Assembly (NCBI GenBank): GCA_964464755.1
Contig: CAYXGZ010000043.1
Span: 1 to 31,035, forward strand
Direction: 5' to 3'
From: CAYXGZ01 sp964464755
GTDB taxonomy: Bacteria; Planctomycetota; MHYJ01; JACPRB01
Length of the DNA: 31,035 nucleotides
Shown here: in pieces, positions 15,340 through 22,558 of the stretch
How the letters are laid out: every line of letters starts with the position of its first letter
How positions within the stretch are numbered: the first letter of the stretch is position 1
Made by a program: the position numbers and the translations under genes
The notes under the pieces: generated by a model
The model's input: only the letters and a program-made list of their open reading frames with translations
Told to the model about the DNA's origin: nothing
The model's database searches: none

Positions 15340-15633
15340 GCGGAGGACGAGGAGGATGAACCCGACCTTCACGCCGTAGAGGATCCCGAGGGTCAGGCAG
15401 GCCTTGCCCCAGGACAGCCCGACGAACTTCATCAGGATGAGGGCGTTGACGGCGATCGCGGGCGCGAGCGAGAGGAGGCCGAGCGCGGGCCCCAGCAGCA
15501 GGACGCAGATGAAGTTCACCGCGGTCATGCCGAGCGCGACGCCGATCAGCGTCCCGATCTCGGAGGCCGCGTCGCGCTCGATGAAGAAGAACACGACCAT
15601 CAGGAGGATGACGTCCAGCGCGATGCCGAGCAT
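15337..15633 (-). CDS. Small hypothetical membrane protein, 98 residues
   Basis: Not recognised. It has three or four hydrophobic helices (LDVILLMVVFFFIE, IGTLIGVALGMTAVNFICVL, LLSLAPAIAVNALILMKFV, LGILYGVKVGFILLVL) and very few charged residues. The ATG comes 2 bp after the stop of the delta-60 propeller gene, so it is likely translated by coupling from that message. Its own stop codon contributes to the promoter of the next gene. Confidence 0.6.
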   Translation of the reverse strand: MLGIALDVILLMVVFFFIERDAASEIGTLIGVALGMTAVNFICVLLLGPALGLLSLAPAIAVNALILMKFVGLSWGKACLTLGILYGVKVGFILLVLR

Positions 15634-15635
15634 CG

Positions 15636-17972
15636 CTAGTCCACGCTTCCGTCGCTGTCGAGCGCCACGAGGCGGTCCGCCGTTGTCGTGTCGTAGCTCG
15701 TGAACTCCCCGCCGACGTAGAGGTCTCCGAAGCCGTCCGTCGCGGCGGCGAGGGCGCGGACTCCGGCATTGAACCCATTCCCCGTCGAGAACCCCGGATC
15801 GACCGTCCCGTTCGGATTCAAGCGGGTGATCCAGCTCGTCGTCGCTCCATTGTAGGTTCCGAAGTATCCGCCCGCGTAAATGTCCCCGGAACCATCGGGT
15901 GCCAGGGCCAGCGCCATGACTGAGCTGTCGAACCCGGTTCCGACCGCGAACGCCGAATCCCGGGTTCCATTCGAGTTCAGCCTGATGATGCCGTAACCAC
16001 CCGCCCCGTTGTACTGGGCGAAGACGCCGCCCACGTAGAGGTCGCCGGACCCGTCCAGGGCCGGCCGCATGGTGGTTACGCCGTTGTCGAATCCGGTCCC
16101 AACCGCGAACCCGGCATCCGGCGTTCCATCGGCATTGAGCCGCAGGAGGTAGGGAGCCGGCGACCCGTTGTAGGAATTGAAGAAGCCTCCCGCGTACAGG
16201 TCCCCTGATCCGTCGGTGGCGGCCGCGATCGTGTACACGATCCCGACGAAGCCGGTACCGGCCGCAAAAGCCGCGTCCCGGCTGCCATCCGAATTGAGCC
16301 GGATGATCCGGCCTGCCGGCAGACCGTCGTAGGTCGTGAAGTCCCCCGCCGCGTAGATGTCCCCCGACCCGTCACGGGCCGGGGCGAGCGCGCGGACGAG
16401 GTTGTCGAATCCGCTCCCGACGGCAAACCCGGCATCGCGGGTCCCGTCGGGATTGACGCGGACGATGCCCGCGCTTGGATCGCCGTCGAACTGGGTGAAG
16501 TACCCGCCGACGTAGACGTCGCCGGACCCGTCCGTGGCCGCGGCAAGCGCCATGACGTCACCGATCACCTTGCTCCCAATATCGAACCCGCCATCCCGGG
16601 TCCCGTCCGCGTTGAGACGAATGAGACGCTCGATGTTCACCCCGTCGTGGAAGCTGAAGTTCCCACCCGCGTAGACGTCCCCGGACCCGTCGGTGGCGGC
16701 CGCGAGCGCGCTCACGTAGAAGTCGAAACCGGTCCCCCTCAGGAACGTGCCGACCGCGACGCCCCCGGTATCCAGTCGCGCCACGTGGTTGGCCCCCTCG
16801 CCGGCCGCCACGCGGAACTCACCGCCCACGAAGACGTCGCCGGATCCGTCGTCCGCAAGGGCCAGGGTCCTCACGCTGCCGATGGTCCCCGGGACGTTCA
16901 CGAACGCGGAGTCCTGGGTCCCGTCGTCGTTGATGCGCACGATATTGCCGGCTTCGGCCTCGTTGTACTGGTAGGCGCTGCCGGCCAGGATGAGGTCGTT
17001 CGATCCGTCCGTCGCGACGACCATCGCGTAGCCCTGGCCGTACAGGCCGGTGCCCGTGTCGAAGCCCCCGTCAAGCGTCCCGTCGTCGTTCAAGCGGACG
17101 AGTTGCCCCACCGGCGTCCCGTCGTAGTCCGTGAAATAACCGGCCGCGTAGAGGTCGCCGGATCCGTCCACGGTCGCCGCGATGGAATTGACGACATCGT
17201 TGAAGCCGGTGCCGGTGACGAACGCCGCGTCGATGGATCCGTCGGAATCGAAGCGGACCACGTTCTCGACCGGGGCGCCGTCGCAGGTCGTGAAGTACCC
17301 GGAGGCGTAGACGTCCCCCGACCCGTCGGCCATCACGATGAGTCCGTACGCGATGTCGTCAAATCCCGTCCCGACGGCGAAGCCCCCGTCGAGCGAGCCG
17401 TCGGCGTTGAGCCGCGCGATCCCGGCGCCCCCGGCGCCGTCGTACTCGGTGAAGGCCCCGACCGCATACACGTCACCCGAGCCGTCCGCGGCGATGGCCA
17501 GCACGTTGACCGTGCTGTTGAAGCCAGTCCCGACGACGAAGCCGGAGTCCAACGACCCGTCGTCGTTCAGGCGGGCGATACCCGAGGAAGCGTTCCCGTC
17601 GAAGGTGCTGAACCAGCCACCGACGTAGACGTCCCCCGACCCGTCGGTCGCCGCGGCGAGCGCGTAGACGTCGCCGTCGAAGCCCGCGCCGATCGAGAAG
17701 GCGGCATCCACCGTCCCGTCGGAATTCAGGCGGACGAGGCTGGGGCCGTACTGGCCGTTGTAGGTGGTGAAGCGGCCGCCCACGTAGAGATCGCCCGAGC
17801 CGTCGGCGGCGAGCGCCAGCACGTAGACGTCGTCGTTCGCCTGCTGCGGACGCGTGAAGGGAAGATCCACGCCCGGGGCGGGTGGCGCTCCGCCGCCTCC
17901 TCCGCCACCGCCGCCGCAGGCGGGGACCAAGAGCGCCAGGACCACCAGCAGGCCGAGGAGTCGGATATTCAT
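15636..17972 (-). CDS. Delta-60 repeat (DUF5122) beta-propeller lipoprotein with 14 repeats
   Basis: The ATG at 17972 has a GGAGAGG ribosome binding site and begins a lipoprotein signal (LLVVLALLVPAC), followed by a nine-Gly run. The rest of the 778-residue protein is 14 tandem repeats of about 53 residues. Each has the form VYALAAATDGSGDVYVGGxF, a YNG-like turn, then RLNxDGTxDxGFxxGTGF. These are delta-60 repeats (DUF5122), a beta-propeller family found in secreted bacterial proteins. Fourteen units fit two seven-bladed propellers. Repeats 6 and 7 are the most diverged and lie near the middle, where two propellers would meet. It is probably exposed on the outer membrane; its ligand is unknown. 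A 98-residue membrane protein follows after 2 bp. Confidence 0.9.
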   Translation of the reverse strand: MNIRLLGLLVVLALLVPACGGGGGGGGGAPPAPGVDLPFTRPQQANDDVYVLALAADGSGDLYVGGRFTTYNGQYGPSLVRLNSDGTVDAAFSIGAGFDGDVYALAAATDGSGDVYVGGWFSTFDGNASSGIARLNDDGSLDSGFVVGTGFNSTVNVLAIAADGSGDVYAVGAFTEYDGAGGAGIARLNADGSLDGGFAVGTGFDDIAYGLIVMADGSGDVYASGYFTTCDGAPVENVVRFDSDGSIDAAFVTGTGFNDVVNSIAATVDGSGDLYAAGYFTDYDGTPVGQLVRLNDDGTLDGGFDTGTGLYGQGYAMVVATDGSNDLILAGSAYQYNEAEAGNIVRINDDGTQDSAFVNVPGTIGSVRTLALADDGSGDVFVGGEFRVAAGEGANHVARLDTGGVAVGTFLRGTGFDFYVSALAAATDGSGDVYAGGNFSFHDGVNIERLIRLNADGTRDGGFDIGSKVIGDVMALAAATDGSGDVYVGGYFTQFDGDPSAGIVRVNPDGTRDAGFAVGSGFDNLVRALAPARDGSGDIYAAGDFTTYDGLPAGRIIRLNSDGSRDAAFAAGTGFVGIVYTIAAATDGSGDLYAGGFFNSYNGSPAPYLLRLNADGTPDAGFAVGTGFDNGVTTMRPALDGSGDLYVGGVFAQYNGAGGYGIIRLNSNGTRDSAFAVGTGFDSSVMALALAPDGSGDIYAGGYFGTYNGATTSWITRLNPNGTVDPGFSTGNGFNAGVRALAAATDGFGDLYVGGEFTSYDTTTADRLVALDSDGSVD

Positions 17973-18063
17973 GGAACCTCTCCGCTCGTTTCGTTCCGAG
18001 GTTAAGGGTGCCCCCTCGGATCCGTCAAGGGTTGAAACGCGCGCGAACCTGCATCCCGCCGGA

Positions 18064-18069
18064 TAAGAT
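18064..18069 (+). promoter_or_regulatory. -10 element of the 233-residue lipoprotein gene
   Basis: TAAGAT lies 6 nt before the ATG at 18076; no ribosome binding site fits in between. Confidence 0.5.
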
Positions 18070-18075
18070 GCCCGC

Positions 18076-18777
18076 ATGGGTCCCCGTTCTTCCGCCCTCC
18101 TCCTCGCCCTCGTCCTCGCCGGCTGCGGCGGGAAGCCCGCCCCGCCAGCCTCGACCGCGTGGACGATCGACGGCCCCACGGCCCGCTACTCGGATCCCCC
18201 GGAGCCCGCCGCCTTCAAGAACCCGCGAGGCAAGCCCGGCGTCGACCTCCGGACCCTCGCCATGACCGCGCAGGCCGGCGAGCTCCAGGTCGCCGCGACG
18301 TTCCACCACCCCTGGTCGGCCTGCTTCGACGAGGAGGACCTGGGCGACGTCATCCTCGAGCTCTGGATCGACGCCGACCGCGACGCCTCCACCGGCGGCG
18401 TGCTGCTCGGCGGCACCGCGAAGGGCTTTGAGTACTACGTGAAGCCGGTCGTCGGGACCGACGTCGACTTCTCGCAGTCCCCCCCGATCGTCACCGGGTA
18501 CTCGGCCTCCTACGGGATCCAGGGCCTCCTCCAGGGCGAGGACGAGTTCGACGCCGGGAAGCGACGCACGATCGACGACCTGAAGGCCGCCAAGGCCGCG
18601 CAGGACGACTCGAAGCCATGCTGCCGCATCGGCGACGCGGAGCTGCAGTTCTCGGTCCCCTACTCCCTGCTGGGCCTGCAGGCCGGCAAGCCGCTGCGGC
18701 TCGTCGTCATGGAGCGCTACGGGACGACCTTCAACGCCGCCTCGCTCGTGCCGGAACTCGTCCTGACCGCGCGCTAG
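18076..18777 (+). CDS. Hypothetical lipoprotein, 233 residues
   Basis: Lipoprotein signal MGPRSSALLLALVLAGC with lipobox LAGC. The mature part is predicted beta-rich and acidic. It contains DVILELWIDADRDASTGG, which looks like the start of a carbohydrate-binding or dehydrogenase-type beta-sandwich strand pair, and a CCRIGDAELQFSVPYSLLGL segment that recalls the end of such domains (PF06452-like CBM9 proteins use similar phrasing). The match is suggestive only. It sits alone between divergent and co-directional small genes, and its stop codon overlaps a TAGACT. Confidence 0.6.
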   Translation: MGPRSSALLLALVLAGCGGKPAPPASTAWTIDGPTARYSDPPEPAAFKNPRGKPGVDLRTLAMTAQAGELQVAATFHHPWSACFDEEDLGDVILELWIDADRDASTGGVLLGGTAKGFEYYVKPVVGTDVDFSQSPPIVTGYSASYGIQGLLQGEDEFDAGKRRTIDDLKAAKAAQDDSKPCCRIGDAELQFSVPYSLLGLQAGKPLRLVVMERYGTTFNAASLVPELVLTAR

Positions 18778-18803
18778 ACTGGACCCACTACCCGGAGGAC
18801 CCG

Positions 18804-19154
18804 ATGAGCTACGTCGACGGCTACGTGATCCCCGTCAAGAAGTCGAAGGTGAAGGCCTACGCGAAGATGGCCCGCATGGGCCTCCAGATGTGGATGAGGC
18901 ACGGCGCGAGCGACTACAAGGAGTGCGTCCTCGACGACGCCAAGGTCTTCTGCGGGCCGGGGTTCGCCAAGGGCATCCGCGCCAAGCCCGGCGAGACGGT
19001 GTTCTTCTCCTTCATCGTCTACAAGTCGAAGGCGCACCGCGACCGGGTCAACAAGAAGGTCATGAAGGACATGGAGAAGTGCGGGATGCCCCCCGAGATC
19101 CCCTTCGACATGAAGCGCATGCTCTACGCGGGCTTCAGGACGGTGGTGGAGTAG
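18804..19154 (+). CDS. DUF1428 family protein
   Basis: A 116-residue protein that begins MSYVDGYVIPVKK and contains KECVLDDAKVF, ETVFFSFIVYKSKAHRDRVN, PFDMKRMLYAGF and a final FRTVVE. This is the classic DUF1428 pattern (E. coli YbaA type), a ferredoxin-like dimeric alpha/beta barrel fold of unknown function in the cytosol. It has a good GGAGGA ribosome binding site. A TAGACT 23 nt upstream (18775-18780), starting at the stop of the lipoprotein gene, could serve as its own -10. Confidence 0.9.
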   Translation: MSYVDGYVIPVKKSKVKAYAKMARMGLQMWMRHGASDYKECVLDDAKVFCGPGFAKGIRAKPGETVFFSFIVYKSKAHRDRVNKKVMKDMEKCGMPPEIPFDMKRMLYAGFRTVVE

Positions 19155-19157
19155 CGC

Positions 19158-19541
19158 CTACTTCCGGTACTCCCACTCGAGCCCCTCGTTGATCATCGTG
19201 AAGGCGCCGCCGTCCAGCACGCCCGTCGTGCGGCCGGCGCGCTCCCAGTTCATCCAGAACTTGCCGCCCTCGCGGGTCCAGGTCGCGTTCGCCTCGCGGC
19301 GCAGCTCCGCGCCCCCGACCCGGGCGAAGACCGTCACCGTGGCGCAGGTGCCGTCCGGGCGGAACGTGAAGGTCCCCGAGCGCAGCTCGAGCTTCGCGTC
19401 GCCATGCAGGATCTTGCAGGGCAGCGGCTGGCCGTCCACGCGCTGCAGCACGTAGACGCCGGAGGGATCCGCCGGCGGCGCCTCCGCGGGACCGGACGAG
19501 CAGGCCGCGAGCAGCAGGAGAACGGGGGCGAGGGATTTCAT
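19158..19541 (-). CDS. Lipocalin-like small lipoprotein
   Basis: The start at 19541 gives MKSLAPVLLLLAAC, a lipoprotein signal with lipobox LLAAC. The mature 115 residues alternate beta strands: GVYVLQRVDGQPLPCKI, a GTFTFRPDGTC strand, TWTREGGKFWMNWE and TMINEGLEWEYRK. This resembles small lipocalin-like or META-like beta-barrel lipoproteins, but the family cannot be fixed from sequence alone. The ATG overlaps the stop of the GNAT gene by 4 bp (ATGA), so the two are translationally coupled. It converges with DUF1428, with 3 bp between stops. Confidence 0.65.
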   Translation of the reverse strand: MKSLAPVLLLLAACSSGPAEAPPADPSGVYVLQRVDGQPLPCKILHGDAKLELRSGTFTFRPDGTCATVTVFARVGGAELRREANATWTREGGKFWMNWERAGRTTGVLDGGAFTMINEGLEWEYRK

Positions 19542-20065
19542 TTCTTCTCCAGGTCGATCCAGTAGTAGCTCGTGTCGCGCTTCCACGCCTCCACGTAGGC
19601 GGTCCGCTCGAGGACGCCGCCGTTGGCCTCGATGATGCGGATCGACGCGGCGTTCGAGGGCGAGCAGGTGAGCAGGAGCCGGCCGATGGCCCGCGCGCGC
19701 GGCGTGAGCAGGAGCCGGCGCAGGAGCTCGCGACCGATTCCGCGGCGCCGCTCCGAGGGCCGGACCTCGTAGCCGATGTTCCCGCCGAACTCGCGGAGGC
19801 GCGGCGAGAGCCCGTGCCGCAGCGAGATCCGCCCGAGCACCCGGCCGCCGTCCACGGCCCAGTACGTGGACTCGGGGACGAGGCCGAGCTGGACGTCGCC
19901 CACGGGGCTGGCGAGCCGCCGCACGAAGGCCTCGACGGACTCGCCGGCGAGGGGCAGGTTGCGTTCCCAGATGGGATCGCCCGCCGCCCGCAGCTCCTCC
20001 ATGAACTCGACGTAGGCGGGGACGAGCTCGACCCGGGGCGGCACCAGCTCGAAGGTCGGGGTCAC
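19538..20065 (-). CDS. GNAT-family N-acetyltransferase
   Basis: This is a cytosolic acetyl-CoA dependent acetyltransferase of unknown substrate. The acetyl-CoA binding motif A is clear (GYEVRPSERRRGIGRELLRR), with motif B around TCSPSNAASIRIIEANGG and an upstream WAVDGGRVLGRISLRHGLS strand pair. GTG at 20065 is preferred over ATG at 20074: the ATG lies inside the TAGGAT -10 element (20073-20078), and the GTG sits 7 nt after it, as at the other leaderless genes here. That gives 175 residues, near the usual length. The downstream lipoprotein gene overlaps by ATGA. Confidence 0.88.
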   Translation of the reverse strand: MTPTFELVPPRVELVPAYVEFMEELRAAGDPIWERNLPLAGESVEAFVRRLASPVGDVQLGLVPESTYWAVDGGRVLGRISLRHGLSPRLREFGGNIGYEVRPSERRRGIGRELLRRLLLTPRARAIGRLLLTCSPSNAASIRIIEANGGVLERTAYVEAWKRDTSYYWIDLEKK

Positions 20066-20072
20066 GGGGACC

Positions 20073-20078
20073 ATCCTA
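20073..20078 (-). promoter_or_regulatory. -10 element of the acetyltransferase gene
   Basis: TAGGAT lies 7 nt before the GTG at 20065, and the alternative ATG at 20074 overlaps it. This decides the start codon. Confidence 0.5.
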
Positions 20079-20162
20079 CCGGCCGGGAAGGCGCCACGTC
20101 CGCTCCTCGAGCGGATCGGGGCGGCGGACGCGGGCCGGTGACCGAGGTCTCACGCCCCCGGA

Positions 20163-20681
20163 CTACCGCATCCCGAGGTCCTTCACGAAACTCGCCTGGG
20201 GCTTCACCTTTCTCAGCTGCACGTTCAGGTGCTCCGCCACGATGGCCTGGAGGATCGGCCACAGCTCGCGGGGATCCCACGACCCGAACTCGGCGCTGAT
20301 CTTCGGGTAGTCCTCCGCGAGGATGGCCCGGGTCAGCGCGCCGACCGTGTTGCGCGGTGGGACGGAGCCGGGGATGCGGAACCCGAGCGCGTCCTGCAGC
20401 TTCCGGCGGATGGCGGGCCGGTGCGCGTACGGGAAGACGCGGGAGACGACGGTCCCGGGGCGGATCCGCGCGAGCCTCCGGCGGAAGGTCAGCGACAGGG
20501 CCTTGCGCAGCCGGCGGAACAGACGTCCTAACACCGGCCTCCGGGGCAGGTTGCCGTAGGCCTGCACGAGAAAGTGGAGCAAGTCCCCGACGGTCTCCAT
20601 CTTCTCCGCCGCCTCATCGGGAATCCGGACATCGAACGTCGCCTCGACGTCCAGCACGATCTCGACTGACTCTAGGCCCAT
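20163..20681 (-). CDS. Split acyl-carrier-protein-like protein
   Basis: The N-terminal 40 residues (MGLESVEIVLDVEATF, then FDVRIPDEAAEKMETVGDLL) match helices II-IV of an acyl carrier protein, starting exactly at the phosphopantetheine motif: GLES corresponds to G-x-DSL, with Ser4-5 region intact (Ser5). The C-terminal 35 residues (PILQAIVAEHLNVQLRKVKP and ASFVKDLGMR) match helix I and the loop that normally precedes that motif, and stop right there. Between them is a basic, Arg-rich helical stretch. The order is thus circularly permuted. ACP-like proteins of this layout (about 170 residues, DUF1493-like) occur in Planctomycetota and relatives. Whether Ser5 is modified is unknown. No fatty-acid or polyketide genes are nearby. 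Confidence 0.72.
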   Translation of the reverse strand: MGLESVEIVLDVEATFDVRIPDEAAEKMETVGDLLHFLVQAYGNLPRRPVLGRLFRRLRKALSLTFRRRLARIRPGTVVSRVFPYAHRPAIRRKLQDALGFRIPGSVPPRNTVGALTRAILAEDYPKISAEFGSWDPRELWPILQAIVAEHLNVQLRKVKPQASFVKDLGMR

Positions 20682-20738
20682 TGTTCTCTTGGCCCGCTAT
20701 ACACCAACTCAGATTAGGGAAGCCTTCAAGTATGTTGC

Positions 20739-20782
20739 GCTACTACGAGTCTGTTGACGTTTCTGTCCAGATGCCTAACGAT
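20739..20782 (+). promoter_or_regulatory. Controller-protein box and promoter of the C-R operon
   Basis: The 13-mer at 20739-20751 (GCTACTACGAGTC) contains the palindrome ACT-N3-AGT and matches 11 of 13 bases with the site before the methyltransferase gene. TTGACG at 20754-20759 is a good -35. A weak -10 AACGAT follows after 17 bp at 20777-20782, so the leader would be only about 7 nt. The box just upstream of the -35 suits activation by the C protein. Confidence 0.55.
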
Positions 20783-20796
20783 AGCGACCGATTACC

Positions 20797-21033
20797 ATGC
20801 GACGGAAGAACCCAAGGGATCCATCCCTGATCGCCATTTCCCAGGTCATCCGAGAGCGCCGCAGGGCCCTGGGCCTGTCGCAGGAGGAGTTGGGAGACCT
20901 CGCTTCGTTCCATAGAACATACGTGGGGAGCGTGGAACGAGCTGAGCGCAATTTGACTGTCGGTTGCCTGGTGCGCTTGGCAGCTGCACTGCAACTGGCT
21001 CCCCACGAACTCTTGGACAAAGCGGGGCTCTGA
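20797..21033 (+). CDS. Controller (C) protein of the restriction-modification system, HTH XRE
   Basis: A 78-residue protein that is essentially one helix-turn-helix domain of the XRE/Cro type: AISQVIRERRRALGLSQEEL, then GDLASFHRTYVGSVERAERN, then a C-terminal helix VRLAAALQLAPHELLDKAGL. Size and sequence match C proteins (C.PvuII, C.Esp1396I type), which bind C-boxes as dimers, boost their own and the endonuclease gene and often repress the methyltransferase gene. It overlaps the endonuclease gene by one base (TGATG), so the two are co-translated. Codon use is clearly less GC-biased than the surroundings, a sign of transfer. Confidence 0.9.
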   Translation: MRRKNPRDPSLIAISQVIRERRRALGLSQEELGDLASFHRTYVGSVERAERNLTVGCLVRLAAALQLAPHELLDKAGL

Positions 21034-21623
21034 TGCACTCACCGTTTGAGGGAATCTCGGTCAGCAAATGGAATGATGTCACGAAGGAGTTGCTCCAGGA
21101 CTTTCCCATCGCGATGAGCGACCTTGTTGGAGTGGTCCAAGCTTCTTGGGAGGACATCTTCCTGAGTCATGTGGGAAGGCGGGAATACTGCATCGGCACG
21201 GACATCTTTCCAGAACCGCAGATCATGGGCTTCCTCCTGCATGAGCTGATCCCGCTTAATCTCTCTGCAAAATTCCCTCGGCAGTGGCGCAGGGGGGCAG
21301 CCTCGAGCGAGTTCGACGCTCGCTACCTGCCAGATGATTTCTACTCGTTTGAGATCAAGACCTCCAGTTCTCAATCTGGGATCTTTGGGAATCGTAGCTA
21401 TGCGCACGTGAGCAATCGTTCAACCAAGCGTCGGGGGGGATACCTGCTCGCGGTGAATTTCGAGAAGTTTGTGCCCGCCGGCTCGAAGCCAGCGCTCGCC
21501 CGAATCAGGTTTGGTTGGTTGGACGCGAGTGATTGGCTGGGCCAAAAGGCCGAGTCGGGCCAGCAAGCGCACTTGAGCAAGGAAGCTAGATCGTACAAGC
21601 TCCGGCTCTTGTGGCCGCTCTAA
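21033..21623 (+). CDS. Type II restriction endonuclease, ScaI-like
   Basis: A 196-residue protein whose ATG overlaps the C gene stop. The core SEFDARYLPDDFYSFEIKTS holds a PD-(D/E)xK-type site, with Asp95 or Asp101 and Glu107-x-Lys109. It is followed by the motif SQSGIFGNRSYAH typical of the ScaI endonuclease family; GFLLHELIP (66-74) supplies a further acidic residue. ScaI cuts AGTACT to blunt ends, so this specificity is likely but not certain. AGTACT occurs several times in the window (for example 8223, 11432, 18431, 24182, 25257), so the host DNA needs protection by the methyltransferase encoded next door. The gene ends 4 bp from the convergent methyltransferase gene. Confidence 0.82.
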   Translation: MHSPFEGISVSKWNDVTKELLQDFPIAMSDLVGVVQASWEDIFLSHVGRREYCIGTDIFPEPQIMGFLLHELIPLNLSAKFPRQWRRGAASSEFDARYLPDDFYSFEIKTSSSQSGIFGNRSYAHVSNRSTKRRGGYLLAVNFEKFVPAGSKPALARIRFGWLDASDWLGQKAESGQQAHLSKEARSYKLRLLWPL

Positions 21624-21627
21624 CGAC

Positions 21628-22446
21628 CTAGAAGAGGGTGAGCATTCGCGGCTCACGCTGGACTACGTCGAGACGCTTCCTTGCAAGGTCGCAATACGCG
21701 GGGTTCAATTCGAAGCCCAAGCCGCGACGGCTCAGGAGGGTCGCAGCAACCATAGTTGTCCCCGATCCCACGAAAGGGTCCATGACCAATTCCCCCGGAC
21801 GACTACACGCGATCATGATGCGCTGAATTACGGCCAATGGAAATTGGGCAGGATGAGAAGTCCTCTCTACCGATGCGCGTCCGGAGCCCGAAGTCACCTT
21901 GGGGATGACCCAAACGTCCCCTGGGTTCTTTCCAAGCGGGTTACACTTGAGCTTCCCGTTCTTCTTCTGATTCGGGTACTTCACGTTGCGGTCTCGAACG
22001 GCATCCAAATTGAACGTGTACTTTGACGGGTCCTTGACGTACCAAATCCACTTCTCATTCCGGGGGGAAAACGCCCTCTTGCTAGCTACCCCTGCACCGT
22101 AGTGCCAGACCACCTCCTGGAGCATGAAGAACCTACACTTGTCCCAGAGCAGGTAGGAAATGGGAACGGCCCGACCCTTATCCGGCACCTCGAGGTAGCC
22201 GAGGTTCAACCAGAATGCGCCATCCGGCTTCGTGACCCTGTAGATCTCCTCCATCCAACCTTGGCACCACGTCAAGTAGTCCTGTAGAGGCAGGCGTACT
22301 TCATACTCCTTGCCGATATTGTAGGGCGGTGAGGTGATAGTCAGGTCCACCGACCCTGCTGGAAGGGACCGAAGCCCTTCTAAGGCATCGATACATCGAA
22401 GGTCTACGGTTCGCTTCTCACAGTCAGCGCGAGTCATTACGCTCAT
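21628..22446 (-). CDS. Type II DNA methyltransferase, beta class (N4-cytosine or N6-adenine)
   Basis: The 272-residue protein has catalytic motif IV TSPPYN (38-43) at the N-terminus and the AdoMet motif I DPFVGSGTT (223-231) at the C-terminus, the order of beta-class enzymes. HPAQFPLAVIQRIM (198-211) is motif X. TSPPY-type active sites are usual for N4-cytosine methylation, and ScaI-like systems are of that type, so it probably protects the endonuclease's site. ATG at 22446 or 22437 could start it; a -35/-10 pair places transcription start within about two bases of 22446, which favours a leaderless first ATG. It converges on the endonuclease gene. Confidence 0.93.
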   Translation of the reverse strand: MSVMTRADCEKRTVDLRCIDALEGLRSLPAGSVDLTITSPPYNIGKEYEVRLPLQDYLTWCQGWMEEIYRVTKPDGAFWLNLGYLEVPDKGRAVPISYLLWDKCRFFMLQEVVWHYGAGVASKRAFSPRNEKWIWYVKDPSKYTFNLDAVRDRNVKYPNQKKNGKLKCNPLGKNPGDVWVIPKVTSGSGRASVERTSHPAQFPLAVIQRIMIACSRPGELVMDPFVGSGTTMVAATLLSRRGLGFELNPAYCDLARKRLDVVQREPRMLTLF

Positions 22447-22451
22447 GATGT

Positions 22452-22483
22452 GCTACTATAAGTCATCTAGTCTTGATGATCAA
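22452..22483 (-). promoter_or_regulatory. Methyltransferase promoter with overlapping controller box
   Basis: On the minus strand TTGATC (-35, 22478-22483) and TATAGT (-10, 22455-22460) are 17 bp apart, and the ATG lies 8 nt further on. The controller box ACT-N3-AGT (22455-22463), within the 13-mer GCTACTATAAGTC on the plus strand, covers the -10. C protein bound there would block the promoter. Confidence 0.62.
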
Positions 22484-22558
22484 TCAACTTTTCGACGCCG
22501 ACAGAATGCAGGATCTGCAACTCATCAGGCTCGCCTCGGTGCCGAAGCAGAGCACGCA

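Noticed and set aside
15636..17972. CRISPR-like or minisatellite array
   Set aside because: The 159-bp periodicity is in frame and encodes delta-60 protein repeats; there are no short exact repeats with unique spacers.
20062..20280. A 72-codon minus-strand ORF upstream of the acetyltransferase gene
   Set aside because: Overlaps the real carrier-like gene in another frame, with Pro/Arg/Gly shadow composition.
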